60,368 nucleotides of DNA from an uncultured Collinsella sp. (GTDB lineage: Bacteria > Actinomycetota > Coriobacteriia > Coriobacteriales > Coriobacteriaceae), in contig CAKUHP010000005.1 of NCBI GenBank assembly GCA_934658705.1, positions 1 to 60,368 on the forward strand, read 5' to 3'. The notes below the pieces were generated by a model. The model worked only from the letters and a program-made list of their open reading frames with translations. It did no database searches and was not told the DNA's origin. The position numbers and the translations under genes were made by a program. Below are positions 42,730-51,522 of the stretch, in pieces (position 1 is the stretch's first letter; each line of letters opens with the position of its first letter).

Positions 42730-43835
42730 TTCGCCGTCAACTCATCAATTTCCAAAATCGCAGCGTCGATGTCCGCGTCGGATTGGGCGCGTTCGAGGAG
42801 CTGTCGCGCATGTTTGCCTCGGCGGTGGGTAAGCCCAAGCGCGCGATGGTGGTTTGGAACGACGCCACATCCGAGCGTTTTGGCGAGGTCGTCGAGCATG
42901 CGCTGGTCGACGCTGGTTTTGCCGTGTCGCAGCTCATCCTCGAGGTTTCGGCTGTCGCCGCGACGCTGGCCGATGCCGATTCCGTCTTTGGCGCTCTGTC
43001 TTCCAACGGTATTACCTGCGATGACCTTGTTGTCGCTGTCGGTGACGCGGCGACGTGCTCGGTCGTTTGCTGGTGTGCCAACCAGTGGTGCGGCCGCACC
43101 GAGTGCGCTCTGCTGCCGACGACCTTCGATGCCATGCTCACGGTCGCGACGACGATGGAGCCGCTTGTGGCATCCGCGGTGAATGCGCTTCCCGCCATCG
43201 CGTTCCGTCCCGAGCCGGGCTTGGTCGTGTGCGACCTCGATCTTGTGCGCGAGGCCGACCCCGAGGAACTCAAGCGCGGATATACCGTGCTCGTGGGCAC
43301 CATGCTTTCGAGCAGTAAATCTCGTTGGAATCAGTTTACCGAGACCGTCCCCGAGATTCTCGCGGGCGAGGAGGTCGCGCTCGTCAATGCTGTGCAGTGG
43401 TCCCAGACCGCGCGCAAGGATGTGCTGATGGCCACGAACCCGAGCGCCCGCCATGCGCTCGATTTTGGAAAGATGGGGGAGCGCACGTTACGTGCCTGCC
43501 TGGGCGAATCCGCGGCGCAGGTCCCCGCCTACCAGCTGCTGTCCGAGGGCATGCGCTTTGAGGCGCGCCTTGCGCACGATGCCTGCGATTTCGATATCGA
43601 TTACGTCTTTGAGGTCGACGATTGCCTGGAGGACTTTGCTATCGAGGAGCTCGCCTTTGATCTGGAGCCCGCCGCCTTTATTGCGGAGTTCCGCAAGCAG
43701 CAATTTGCTCGCTCAAACCGTAGCATGTTGCCGTTGCCGGCGGCGCTTGGCGCCATTCGACTGACGAACGTCGAGGACGAGGTTCTCGAGCGTCATGCCC
43801 AAGCCTACTTGGCTTCTCGCAAGGAACTTCTCTAA
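42726..43835 (+). CDS. aroB: 3-dehydroquinate synthase homologue with degenerate active site
   Basis: 369 residues, AroB-like by position after aroK and by residual fold: a GITCDDLVVAVGDAA segment for the GGGxxGD nucleotide site, and PTTF in the PTTLL position (about 102-145). But the DxxVGGKTxxN metal/substrate loop reads DAMLTVATTMEP, the AEVxK segment with a zinc Glu reads TVLVG (residues 187-191), the NxGHTxGHA motif reads DFGKMGERT (about 245-253) and the HGxAV His is missing. All three zinc ligands therefore appear lost. The frame is intact, so it is a maintained pseudoenzyme or has a new role. The ATG at 42726 overlaps the aroK stop. Confidence 0.72.
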   Translation: MIRRQLINFQNRSVDVRVGLGAFEELSRMFASAVGKPKRAMVVWNDATSERFGEVVEHALVDAGFAVSQLILEVSAVAATLADADSVFGALSSNGITCDDLVVAVGDAATCSVVCWCANQWCGRTECALLPTTFDAMLTVATTMEPLVASAVNALPAIAFRPEPGLVVCDLDLVREADPEELKRGYTVLVGTMLSSSKSRWNQFTETVPEILAGEEVALVNAVQWSQTARKDVLMATNPSARHALDFGKMGERTLRACLGESAAQVPAYQLLSEGMRFEARLAHDACDFDIDYVFEVDDCLEDFAIEELAFDLEPAAFIAEFRKQQFARSNRSMLPLPAALGAIRLTNVEDEVLERHAQAYLASRKELL

Positions 43836-43841
43836 GTTTTA

Positions 43842-43867
43842 TTGACATCCATCGTCTTTCGTATCAT
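43842..43867 (+). promoter_or_regulatory. Possible promoter of pepP
   Basis: A consensus TTGACA (43842-43847) with TATCAT at 43862-43867 after a short 14-bp spacer. It lies about 100 bp before pepP; the leader between can form a small stem (CGGATCGC/GCGATTCCG) of no known class. Confidence 0.4.
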
Positions 43868-43967
43868 GTTGGGGGGCGGGTTTCCAATCGGTTACGGATC
43901 GCGTGCGATTCCGTCGCCCGGTTGAGGCCCGTCCCGTCTTTATTGAGACAGCAAGAAAGGAATCTGC

Positions 43968-45098
43968 ATGTCTGAGTTTGCTGCCGGTCCTGCCGGTCGT
44001 ATCGAGCGTGTCCGCGCCCTGATGGTTGAGCGCGGTTACGACGCTATCGTGGTACGCGACGAGGCCAACCTTCGTTGGCTTACGGGCGTGAAGGGCGTTT
44101 TCGACTACACCTTCGAGTTCCCGCACGCTGCGTTTATTACGGCCGATCAGTGCCTGTTCCATACCGACTCGCGCTACCTCAACAGCTTTGAGGAGAACAC
44201 GCCCGCCGGCAGCTCCTGGGTCTACGACATGGACGAGGGCACCATTCCCGGTTGGGTCGCCGGTAAGATCGCAGCCAACAAGTGCCGCGTCTGCGCCGTC
44301 GAGGACGACATGCAGATCAACTTTTACCAGGGCATTCAGCGTGGTCTTGAGGACCGCTCCGTCGCCTGCATGCTGCCGCTGATGCACGACGACATCCGTA
44401 AGATGCGCGCCATCAAGGATGCCGAGGAGATCGAGCTCATGCGCCACGCGCAGTCGATCACCGATGCCGCCTTCCAGCACATGCTCGGCTTTATTAAGCC
44501 CGGTATGACCGAGAAGCAGGTCCGCAACGAGCTCGAGAACTTTATGTTTGCCAACGGTGCCGACAGCCTGGCCTTCGGTTCCATCGTGGCGAGTGGTCCC
44601 AACACTGCCAACCCGCATGCCGTGCCGAGCGACCGTGTCATCGAGAAGGGCGACTTCGTCCTCATGGATTACGGCGCGGGCTACTGCGACTACCGCTCCG
44701 ATATGACGCGTACCGTCGTGATGGGCGAGCCCACGCAGGAACAGCTCGACCTGTACGCGCTCGTGCGCCGTACGCACGAGGAGTGCGTTGCCGCCATCCA
44801 TCCGGGCGTCGAGGGCAACGACATTTTCAAGCTTTCCAAGAAGATCATCGGCGATGCCGGTTATGGCGATTACTACAACCATGGTCTGGGCCACGGCGTC
44901 GGTATCGACATCCACGAGCTGCCCAACTTCAACCGCAGCAAGAATATCATCGAGGTCGGCTCGGTCATTACCATGGAGCCCGGCGTCTACCTGCCCGGCG
45001 TGGGCGGCGTGCGCCTGGAGGACTACGGCGTGGTCACCGAGAACGGCTACGAGCCCTTCACCAAGACCCCGCATGACCTTCACGTCATCGATTGCTAA
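43968..45098 (+). CDS. pepP: Xaa-Pro aminopeptidase (M24B)
   Basis: 376 residues. The creatinase-like N-terminal domain (1-130) is followed by the pita-bread fold with all five metal ligands: DYGAGYCDYRSDMTRT (two Asp), HGLGHGVG (His), MEPGVY (Glu) and RLEDYG (Glu). It removes N-terminal residues before proline. The pepP-efp pairing is conserved. GAAAGGAA lies before the ATG. A terminator and a family B repeat separate it from efp. Confidence 0.94.
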   Translation: MSEFAAGPAGRIERVRALMVERGYDAIVVRDEANLRWLTGVKGVFDYTFEFPHAAFITADQCLFHTDSRYLNSFEENTPAGSSWVYDMDEGTIPGWVAGKIAANKCRVCAVEDDMQINFYQGIQRGLEDRSVACMLPLMHDDIRKMRAIKDAEEIELMRHAQSITDAAFQHMLGFIKPGMTEKQVRNELENFMFANGADSLAFGSIVASGPNTANPHAVPSDRVIEKGDFVLMDYGAGYCDYRSDMTRTVVMGEPTQEQLDLYALVRRTHEECVAAIHPGVEGNDIFKLSKKIIGDAGYGDYYNHGLGHGVGIDIHELPNFNRSKNIIEVGSVITMEPGVYLPGVGGVRLEDYGVVTENGYEPFTKTPHDLHVIDC

Positions 45099-45107
45099 TC
45101 CCTCCCG

Positions 45108-45201
45108 GTAGATTTTTGGGACATGCCTTAAAATCTACCTTTTGGAAACGTTGCCGCGGAAACGCGAAAAGTAGATTTTTAGGCATGTCCCAAAAATCTA
45201 C
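45108..45201. repeat. Intergenic inverted repeat, family B copy 2 (REP-like pair)
   Basis: GTAGATTTTTGGGACATGCC starts the left arm (45108) and its reverse complement ends the right arm (45201); the arms are about 35 bp with a 23-bp spacer. Inside each arm GTAGATTTT can pair with AAAATCTAC, leaving TGGGACATGCC in the loop. The same core is in copy 1 at 22038. Confidence 0.9.
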
Positions 45202-45207
45202 TTTGGG

Positions 45208-45250
45208 GCGGGGCGTCCGGAATGAATCGGGCGCCCCGCGTTCTCTTTTT
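45208..45250 (+). terminator. Terminator after pepP
   Basis: GCGGGGCG (45208-45215) pairs with CGCCCCGC (45232-45239), extended by CCG/CGG, loop about 8 nt, then TTCTCTTTTT. It directly follows the family B repeat. Confidence 0.8.
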
Positions 45251-45281
45251 ATGCGCTCGCTGCAGGCGCCGTTTGCAAGTG

Positions 45282-45287
45282 TATAAT
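45282..45287 (+). promoter_or_regulatory. -10 element for efp
   Basis: A perfect TATAAT, 58 bp before efp. No clear -35 at 16-18 bp, so promoter strength is uncertain. Confidence 0.5.
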
Positions 45288-45344
45288 TTCGGTCGTATGT
45301 AATTTGGACGCTTGTGCGTTCTGCCCATAACAAGAAAGGTCGCT

Positions 45345-45908
45345 ATGCCTACCATTTCTACCGCCGACTTCAAGAACGGCCTCGGTCTCCGCATTAAGGA
45401 CAAGGTCTACACCATCGTCGAGTTCCAGCACGTCAAGCCGGGCAAGGGCGGCGCGTTCGTGCGCTACAAGACCCGCGACATCAAGAGCGGCCGCGTCGTC
45501 GAGAACACCTGCAACGCCGGCACCAAGTTCGAGAGCGTCATGCTCACCACCCGTGAGTTCCAGTACCTCTACAACGACGGCTCCGACTACATCTTCATGG
45601 ACAACGAGTCCTATGAGCAGGTTCCCGTTCCCGAGGACATGGTGGGCGAGAACTCCAAGTGGCTGCGTGAGAACGACACCTGCCAGCTGCTCTTCGCCGA
45701 CGACGAGCTCATGGGCGTGACCCCGCCGATGTTCATCGAGACCACCATCGTCCAGACCGACCCGGGCTTTAAGGGCGACACCGTCCAGGGTTCCACCAAG
45801 CCGGCCACCATCGACACCGGCGCTGTCATCCAGGTCCCCATGTACCTCAACGAGGGCGAGGTTATCAAGGTTGACACCCGCGACGGCAAGTTCGTCTCCC
45901 GCGTCTAG
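45345..45908 (+). CDS. efp: Elongation factor P
   Basis: 187 residues, three beta domains. The loop that reaches the peptidyl transferase centre has Lys at the tip (HVKPGKGGAFVR), as in EF-P with lysine modification or with unmodified Lys. It relieves ribosome stalling at polyproline. The ATG at 45345 has AGAAAGG upstream. It leads the efp-asp23-nusB-xseB-tlyA-nadK-recN operon. Confidence 0.96.
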   Translation: MPTISTADFKNGLGLRIKDKVYTIVEFQHVKPGKGGAFVRYKTRDIKSGRVVENTCNAGTKFESVMLTTREFQYLYNDGSDYIFMDNESYEQVPVPEDMVGENSKWLRENDTCQLLFADDELMGVTPPMFIETTIVQTDPGFKGDTVQGSTKPATIDTGAVIQVPMYLNEGEVIKVDTRDGKFVSRV

Positions 45909-45932
45909 CAACCAACTCTTCTAGGAGGACTC

Positions 45933-46295
45933 ATGCCCCAGGAAATCAAGATTGACGGCATCGGCATTTCGCCCGATGTTCTGACCGCCATCGTCTCGCG
46001 CGCCGTGACGGATGTCGAGGGCATCGCCTCCGTGGGCGTCAAGGACCTTGCCACCAACCTTGTCTCCATGATGCTTTCGTCCAAGGCCCCGGCTTCCGAG
46101 CCGGCGGTCGAGGCCGAGGTCATCGGCGACAAGCTCGCACTCACCGTGCGCGTCGTGGTGTTCTTTGGCTATCCGTTCAAGAAACTCGCCGAGGCCGTTC
46201 GCGCCGCCGTGGTCGCCGCCATCGATGCCCAGGTGGGCGTCGAGGTCGAGCGCGTTGACGTTTGCATCGACGGCCTCGTTTTCCCCAAGGAGTAA
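45933..46295 (+). CDS. Asp23/Gls24 family envelope stress protein
   Basis: 120 residues. The IKIDGIGISPDVLTAIVSRA and VDVEGIASVG patterns and the C-terminal VGVEVERVDVCIDGLVF match Asp23/Gls24. Such proteins sit near the membrane and are linked to alkaline or envelope stress. The position between efp and nusB is typical. AGGAGG lies 6 bp before the ATG. Confidence 0.88.
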   Translation: MPQEIKIDGIGISPDVLTAIVSRAVTDVEGIASVGVKDLATNLVSMMLSSKAPASEPAVEAEVIGDKLALTVRVVVFFGYPFKKLAEAVRAAVVAAIDAQVGVEVERVDVCIDGLVFPKE

Positions 46296-46298
46296 CCT

Positions 46299-46886
46299 TT
46301 GAGCCTTAAGGTTTATCGCGGGCGTACGCTTGCCCGCAGTCAGGCGCTGCAGCTGCTGTTCCAGGCCGAGGCCACGGACAGCCCGCTCGAGCGCGTCCTC
46401 GAGGGCGATTTCCTGATCTCGAAGGGTCCCCTCGACCCCTATGCGCTGGAGCTTTGCCGCGGTGCCTACGAGCACATCGATCGCATCGACTGTGCTCTGC
46501 GCGCCGTCGCCAAAAACTGGGATCTTATGCGCATGCCCGGCGCCGACCGCAACCTACTGCGTATCGCCGTCTACGAGATGCGCTTCCTTACCGACGAGGA
46601 GGTCTCGGACGCTATCGTGATCAACGAGGCCGTCGAGATCGCCAAGGCTTACGGTACCGACCAGTCCGCTTCGTTTGTCAACGGCGTGTTGGGCAAGATC
46701 GCTCGCAGCGAGGAACTGCCGGGCGAGGACCTGTACCAGGAGCTGCTGGCCGAGGATCGCGCTCGCGAGGAGGCCCAGGCTGCCGAGGCTGCCGCCAAGG
46801 TCGCTGCCGCTCAGGCAGCCGCCGGTGTGCTTGCCGAGGATGCGGATGCTGCTGAGGCCGTCGAGGCCGACTCCATCGAGGAGTAG
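46299..46886 (+). CDS. nusB: Transcription antitermination factor NusB
   Basis: 195 residues. The NusB fold covers residues 8-145 (RSQALQLLFQAEATD, DRNLLRIAVYEMRF, DAIVINEAVEIAKAYG, FVNGVLGKIA). It binds boxA with NusE during rRNA antitermination. The last 45 residues are an Ala/Glu-rich tail not in the core fold. Start: TTG at 46299, 3 bp after the Asp23 stop with AAGGAG just before. Confidence 0.93.
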   Translation: MSLKVYRGRTLARSQALQLLFQAEATDSPLERVLEGDFLISKGPLDPYALELCRGAYEHIDRIDCALRAVAKNWDLMRMPGADRNLLRIAVYEMRFLTDEEVSDAIVINEAVEIAKAYGTDQSASFVNGVLGKIARSEELPGEDLYQELLAEDRAREEAQAAEAAAKVAAAQAAAGVLAEDADAAEAVEADSIEE

Positions 46887-46888
46887 CC

Positions 46889-47155
46889 ATGCCAGAGGGT
46901 TCCGTCCGCAACTTCGACGAGATCTCGGACCGCCTGGACCAGATCATCGCCACCGTTCGCTCCAAGGATACGTCCCTGGAGCGTTCGCTCGATCTGTTTG
47001 ACGAGGCGATTGAACTAGGTTCCCGCGCAGTCGACATGGTCGACAAGTTTGAGCTGACGCCGCGTGAGGCCGATAAGCTCGAGCAGGAATACGATGAGGA
47101 TGCGGCAAACGAATCCCAGGGTACGCAGGCTGCATCCCCGGACACGAATGGTTGA
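46889..47155 (+). CDS. xseB: Exodeoxyribonuclease VII small subunit
   Basis: 88 residues. The helical XseB pattern (FDEISDRLDQIIATVRSKD, LERSLDLFDEAIELG) is clear. XseB joins XseA to form ExoVII, which degrades single-stranded DNA. The usual partner gene xseA is not next to it nor elsewhere in the window. It begins 2 nt after the nusB stop and its stop overlaps the tlyA start. Confidence 0.9.
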   Translation: MPEGSVRNFDEISDRLDQIIATVRSKDTSLERSLDLFDEAIELGSRAVDMVDKFELTPREADKLEQEYDEDAANESQGTQAASPDTNG

Positions 47156-47967
47156 TGGCATTCATGAAACGCGTGCGTCTTGATGACGAACTGATTTCAC
47201 AGGGCATCTGCGCCGATCGCGCGGATGCCCTTCGCACACTTATGGCCGGCTTGGTCTCGAGCGGCGGCGAGCGCCTGACCTCGCCGGGGCTCAAGGTGGT
47301 GCCGGGCCTGCCGCTGCACGTTAAGGGGCGCATCCCCTACGTTGGGCGCGGCGGCCTTAAGCTCGAAGGCGCGCTCGATGCGTTTGACATCGACCCCACG
47401 GGCCTTGCCTGCCTGGATGTGGGCTGCTCTACCGGCGGCTTTACCGATTGTCTGCTCAAGCGCGGCGCCGCGACTGTTGTCTCAGTCGACGTAGGCCGTG
47501 CTCAGTTCGATTGGTCGCTTCGACAGGACGATCGCGTGACGCTCCATGAGCGCACAAACGTGACGCAGCTGCCCGAACTTGGGTATGGCAGCGCCATTGA
47601 CCTGGCCGTGTGCGACGTTTCGTTTACGAGCATTGCAAATATCATCGATGCGGTGTTGGCATGCCTGACGCCTGCTGGCTCGTTTTGTACGCTGGTGAAG
47701 CCCCAGTTTGAGGCTCCGGCAGCGCTGGTGGGCGAGGGCGGCATCGTAACGGACCCCGCTGTGCGCGTCGATACGCTCGTGTCAGTAATCGAGCTCTTTG
47801 CCGCCAAGGGCCTGTTCCCGGTCGACGTGTGCGTGTCGCCCATCCATGGCGCCAAGGGCAACGTCGAGTTTTTCCTGTACGGCACGAGATTTGCCGACGG
47901 CGAGCGCTCCGATGATGAGCTGCATTCCCAGATATCGGCTTTGAGCGAGAAAGCTGCAACGCTATGA
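47155..47967 (+). CDS. tlyA: TlyA family rRNA methyltransferase (haemolysin A homologue)
   Basis: 270 residues. S4 RNA-binding domain at residues 5-65 (KRVRLDDELISQG), then an FtsJ-like SAM domain with LDVGCSTGGFTD and VSVDVG, plus KPQFE. In relatives TlyA 2'-O-methylates cytidines in 16S and/or 23S rRNA. Start chosen at 47155 (ATG overlapping the xseB TGA); ATG 47164 and TTG 47152 are in frame. Confidence 0.9.
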   Translation: MAFMKRVRLDDELISQGICADRADALRTLMAGLVSSGGERLTSPGLKVVPGLPLHVKGRIPYVGRGGLKLEGALDAFDIDPTGLACLDVGCSTGGFTDCLLKRGAATVVSVDVGRAQFDWSLRQDDRVTLHERTNVTQLPELGYGSAIDLAVCDVSFTSIANIIDAVLACLTPAGSFCTLVKPQFEAPAALVGEGGIVTDPAVRVDTLVSVIELFAAKGLFPVDVCVSPIHGAKGNVEFFLYGTRFADGERSDDELHSQISALSEKAATL

Positions 47968-48824
47968 AGGTCTTTCTGGTTCCCAACTACTACAAGCAAG
48001 AGGCGGTCGAGAGTGGCCTGATGCTCGAGCTTTGGCTGACGCGTCAGGGCTATGAGGTTGCGTGGGCGGCCGACCAGCGCTCTAAGATTCAGAGCACGCC
48101 CGACGTGGATGGTGCCGACCTGGTCATTACGCTCGGTGGCGACGGCACGCTGCTGCGCGCTGCTCGAATTCTCAACTACCGCGAGATCCCCATCCTGGGA
48201 CTTTCCTATGGCCACCTGGGCTTTTTGACGGCGGCGAGCCCCGAGGAGCGCGACATTTTGCAGGTCGTGAGCGACGCCTTGTCCGGCGAGCTCCATGTGA
48301 GCCGTCGCGCCACCATCGCCGCGGATATCGTGTCCGTGCGCGACGACGGAACCAAGGACGTGGTGCGCTCCTTTGCCCTCAACGATATGGCGCTTACGCG
48401 CGGGCCGCTGTCCGATATGGTTGAGTTCGACATTACCGTGTCGGGGCACCATATCGACCGCTTGCGCGGCGACGGCGTGGTCGTGTCCACGGCGACCGGC
48501 TCTACGGGCTATGCGCTCAGCGCCGGCGGCCCTATTGTGAGCCCCGATTATGCAGGCATGGTTTGCGTGCCCATCGCGCCGCACACGATTCAGGCGCGCG
48601 CCTTTTTGACCTCTCCGAGCGATGTCGTCGAGATCTTTATGTCCGATGACCGCCCGAGCGTGCCGGCGATTGCTATCGACGGCCAGTTCATTACCTGCGA
48701 CGGCACCGTTGAGAGCGTGGCCGTGCGCCGCGGTCCCGGCGATGTACTGCTTCTCGACTACGGCCCCGAGAGCTTCTATAACTCGGTGAGCCGCGTATTC
48801 TACGGAGTCCGTCATGATCGATGA
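47964..48824 (+). CDS. nadK: NAD kinase
   Basis: 286 residues. GGDGTLLRAARI is the ATP/NAD-binding GGDGT motif and NDMALTRG the NE/D motif; TGSTGYALSAGGPIV is a third family motif. It makes NADP from NAD. The ATG overlaps the tlyA stop. The tlyA-nadK-recN order is classic for Gram-positives. Confidence 0.95.
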   Translation: MKVFLVPNYYKQEAVESGLMLELWLTRQGYEVAWAADQRSKIQSTPDVDGADLVITLGGDGTLLRAARILNYREIPILGLSYGHLGFLTAASPEERDILQVVSDALSGELHVSRRATIAADIVSVRDDGTKDVVRSFALNDMALTRGPLSDMVEFDITVSGHHIDRLRGDGVVVSTATGSTGYALSAGGPIVSPDYAGMVCVPIAPHTIQARAFLTSPSDVVEIFMSDDRPSVPAIAIDGQFITCDGTVESVAVRRGPGDVLLLDYGPESFYNSVSRVFYGVRHDR

Positions 48825-50442
48825 GCTGCAGGTTTCCAACATTGCACTCATTCGCGAGGCGACGCTGGTACCGAGTGCCGGCTTGACCGTCCTGACCGGT
48901 GAGACCGGTGCCGGCAAGACCGCGCTGCTGTCTGCCCTCAAGCTCATTTTGGGCGAGCGCGCGGATTCATCGACAGTGCGCGAGGGCGAGGCGTTGGCGA
49001 GCGTCGAGGCGCGTCTGTTCGATGGTCCGCACGATGCCGAGGGCTTCACCGTGCAGCGCAGCCTTTCTGCCGAGGGCCGCAGCCGTGTCAAGATTGATGG
49101 TCGCATCGCTAGCGTGCGTGAGCTTTCTGAGCGCGTGGGCGCAATGGTGGACCTGTGCGGCCAGCACGAGCATCAGCGATTGCTCGATCCCGCGCATCAT
49201 GTCGCCATGGTCGATGCCTGGGCAGGCCGCTCGGCACTCGAGGCGCTCGACCGTTATCGTGCTTGCTTTAAGGCTTCGCGCACGGCAGCCAAGGAGCTTC
49301 GCCGTGTGGAGGAGGCCTCACGCGCTCAGGGGAGTCGCGTCGAGGAGGCACGCTTTGCCCTCGAGCGCATCGCCGAGGTCGACCCCAAGCCAGGCGAGTA
49401 CGAGGAGCTCGAGGAGCTGCTGCCGCGCTCGGAGCACGCCGAGGTCTTGGTGGCAACGGCCAACGAGGCCCATGCATCGCTTGCTGCCGAAGGGGGAGCG
49501 CTCGATGCCGTGAACGGCGCCGTAGCCGAGCTTTTGCGCATGGCGACCGTCGACCGTAAGCTAGGCGTCATTGCCGACGCGCTTTCGGACGCTTGCATCT
49601 CACTCGAGGATTGCGCCAATGAACTGCGTGCTTATCGCGATGGCGTAGCGTTTGACCCACGTGAGCTCGCTCGTATGCGCGAGCGCTATGCCGACCTCAA
49701 GGGCCTGCTGCGTCAGTGGGGCCCCACCATGGACGATGTCTTTGCCATGCGTGATCGTTCGCAAGAGCTGCTGTCGCTTGTAGACGATGGCGACGAGCAG
49801 ATCAGGAAGGCGCGCGAAGCGCTTGGTGCGGCTGAACGTGAGCTCTTTGCTGCCGCCAAGGCACTCAAGCGTGCGCGCAACACGGCTGCCCCGCGCTTTT
49901 GTCATGAGGTCGGTCGTCAAATGGCACGCTTGGAGATGGGTAGCGCTGAGCTCGTGTGGGAGTCGCGTGATTTGCCGCGCGCCGAGTGGACACCGGCTGG
50001 TCCTTCGAGCTACGAGCTACTGTACCGCAGCGGTGCCGGCCTGACGCCACGTCCTTTGCGCCGTATTGCCTCGGGCGGCGAGCTCAGCCGTGTGATGCTG
50101 GCGAGCAAGGTTGTCCTAGGCAACGCCGACGGTGTCGACACGCTCGTGTTTGACGAGGTCGATGCCGGCGTCGGCGGTTCCACAGCGCGCGCCCTCGCCG
50201 CCGTGCTGTCCGATCTTGCTGCCACGCACCAGGTGATTGTCGTGACCCACTTGGCGCAGGTTGCCGTCATGGCCGACAAACATTACGTGGTCAGCAAGGA
50301 ACCGGGCGATGTTCCCCAGACACATCTGGACGAAGTAACCGGTGACGCCCGTACCGCCGAGATCGCCCGCATGCTCAGCGGCGACCAATCGGAGGCAAGC
50401 TTGGCCCACGCCAAGCAGATGCTCGAAGAGGCGCGAGGGTAA
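48814..50442 (+). CDS. recN: DNA repair protein RecN
   Basis: 542 residues. SMC-like: Walker A GETGAGKTALL near residue 30, coiled-coil arms with a short hinge, the signature IASGGELSRVMLA and Walker B LVFDEVDAGVGG. It acts early in double-strand break repair. The ATG lies inside the nadK end (11-nt overlap), so translation is coupled. The operon ends here, followed by a large inverted repeat with a central terminator. Confidence 0.95.
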   Translation: MIDELQVSNIALIREATLVPSAGLTVLTGETGAGKTALLSALKLILGERADSSTVREGEALASVEARLFDGPHDAEGFTVQRSLSAEGRSRVKIDGRIASVRELSERVGAMVDLCGQHEHQRLLDPAHHVAMVDAWAGRSALEALDRYRACFKASRTAAKELRRVEEASRAQGSRVEEARFALERIAEVDPKPGEYEELEELLPRSEHAEVLVATANEAHASLAAEGGALDAVNGAVAELLRMATVDRKLGVIADALSDACISLEDCANELRAYRDGVAFDPRELARMRERYADLKGLLRQWGPTMDDVFAMRDRSQELLSLVDDGDEQIRKAREALGAAERELFAAAKALKRARNTAAPRFCHEVGRQMARLEMGSAELVWESRDLPRAEWTPAGPSSYELLYRSGAGLTPRPLRRIASGGELSRVMLASKVVLGNADGVDTLVFDEVDAGVGGSTARALAAVLSDLAATHQVIVVTHLAQVAVMADKHYVVSKEPGDVPQTHLDEVTGDARTAEIARMLSGDQSEASLAHAKQMLEEARG

Positions 50443-50476
50443 TTAAGCCCCACCACGTGCTTGTTCAGAGCCGTTC

Positions 50477-50636
50477 GCCACGAAATGCGGCTATCTACTA
50501 CGTTTAGTGGAGCACCGCCAACCATGCCAATATTGACAAAGAGAAAACCGCAGGTAGAACGCCTGCGGTTTTCTCTGTTTTGTGTCTATGGTTGGTCCCC
50601 ACGGCTAAAACGTAGTAGATGGGCGGCTTTCGTGGC
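50477..50636. repeat. Large imperfect inverted repeat, family F, around a terminator
   Basis: Outer arms of about 50 bp (GCCACGAAATGCGGC... on the left, the complement ending at 50636) share CATCTACTACGTTT and CCAACCAT. The right arm contains GGTCCCC, i.e. GGGGACC on the other strand. The centre holds the terminator at 50541. It lies between convergent recN and rpiR. Confidence 0.75.
50541..50580. terminator. Bidirectional terminator between recN and the RpiR gene
   Basis: GAGAAAACCGCAGG (50541-50554) pairs perfectly with 50562-50575, loop TAGAACG, with T runs on the + side (TGTTTTG). Confidence 0.85.
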
Positions 50637-50664
50637 AGCAGCCTCAAGGAGCTTGTCACATTGC

Positions 50665-51522
50665 CTATTCCACGACCTTATCCGGCTGGATGAGTTCCTC
50701 GTAGTAGCTGATGTGCTCGCGTGCGTCCTCGATTTCGGGCAGCAGGAAGTTGTAGATGACCTCGATGATCATCGTTGCGCTGATCTTGGAGAACGCAAAA
50801 TCGCCCGTCGTCAGCAGCGCCTCATGGTTCACCGTATTAAAGGTATAGTCGGCCAGACGCGCGAGTGGGGATTTATTGTCGCCGCTGATTACGACCACAG
50901 TGGCGCCAGCCTCGCGTGCGGCCTTGGCCATGCGGTTAAGACGGCGCGACTTGCCGGAGTTCGAGATCAGCACGATGACGTCACCGGGCTTCAGAGTCAG
51001 GGCAAAACCGATTGCGGTCTCGCTGATGGTACTCGCCATGCAGCGCAGGCCCAGCTGCGAAAACTTAAACGTTGCATCGAGCGCGACTGCATTCGTATTG
51101 CCCACGGCGGCGAACTCAATGACGCCGGCATTCTTAAGTGCATATACGACGGCCGCCAGGGTTTCGTGGTCAATGCCGTCGATGGTCGCGTTGAGCTCAC
51201 TTACCTTAGCTGCCAGGATATTTTTAAGGCTCTGCTCCATGTTGTCGAGCGAGACCTCGTCGGTCAGTCCCTCGTTGCGCTGGCTTTCCAAGTCGCGCGC
51301 CAGCGAAAACTGAAAGCTGCGAAAGCTGCCAAAACCCAGCTTGCGGCAAAAGCGCGAAACGGTCGCCTCGGACGTGGCGGCGGCGCGCGAAAGCTGCGCG
51401 GCCGTCAGGCGTGGCGCTTCGGACTGGTGTTCCAGAATATAGTCGACAATGCGCTGCTCGGATTCGCTGTATCCCTTGTGGTTGCTAATGAGGGAGAGCG
51501 CGCTCTTGCTGCTATCGGTCAT
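50665..51522 (-). CDS. MurR/RpiR family transcriptional regulator
   Basis: 285 residues. N-terminal HTH_6 domain (SRAAATSEATVSRFCRKLGF, residues 45-64) and a C-terminal SIS sugar-phosphate-binding domain (VGNTNAVALDA, VLISNSGKSRRLN). It is divergent from fruA with 271 bp between the start codons, so it probably controls the fructose PTS in response to a sugar phosphate. The ATG at 51522 has AGGAG 7 bp upstream; a longer frame to 51570 lacks such a site. Confidence 0.88.
   Translation of the reverse strand: MTDSSKSALSLISNHKGYSESEQRIVDYILEHQSEAPRLTAAQLSRAAATSEATVSRFCRKLGFGSFRSFQFSLARDLESQRNEGLTDEVSLDNMEQSLKNILAAKVSELNATIDGIDHETLAAVVYALKNAGVIEFAAVGNTNAVALDATFKFSQLGLRCMASTISETAIGFALTLKPGDVIVLISNSGKSRRLNRMAKAAREAGATVVVISGDNKSPLARLADYTFNTVNHEALLTTGDFAFSKISATMIIEVIYNFLLPEIEDAREHISYYEELIQPDKVVE

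Noticed and set aside
42726..43835. aroB as a frameshifted pseudogene
   Set aside because: The reading frame is open over full family length with normal codon use and overlaps aroK; the changes are substitutions at the active site, not truncation.
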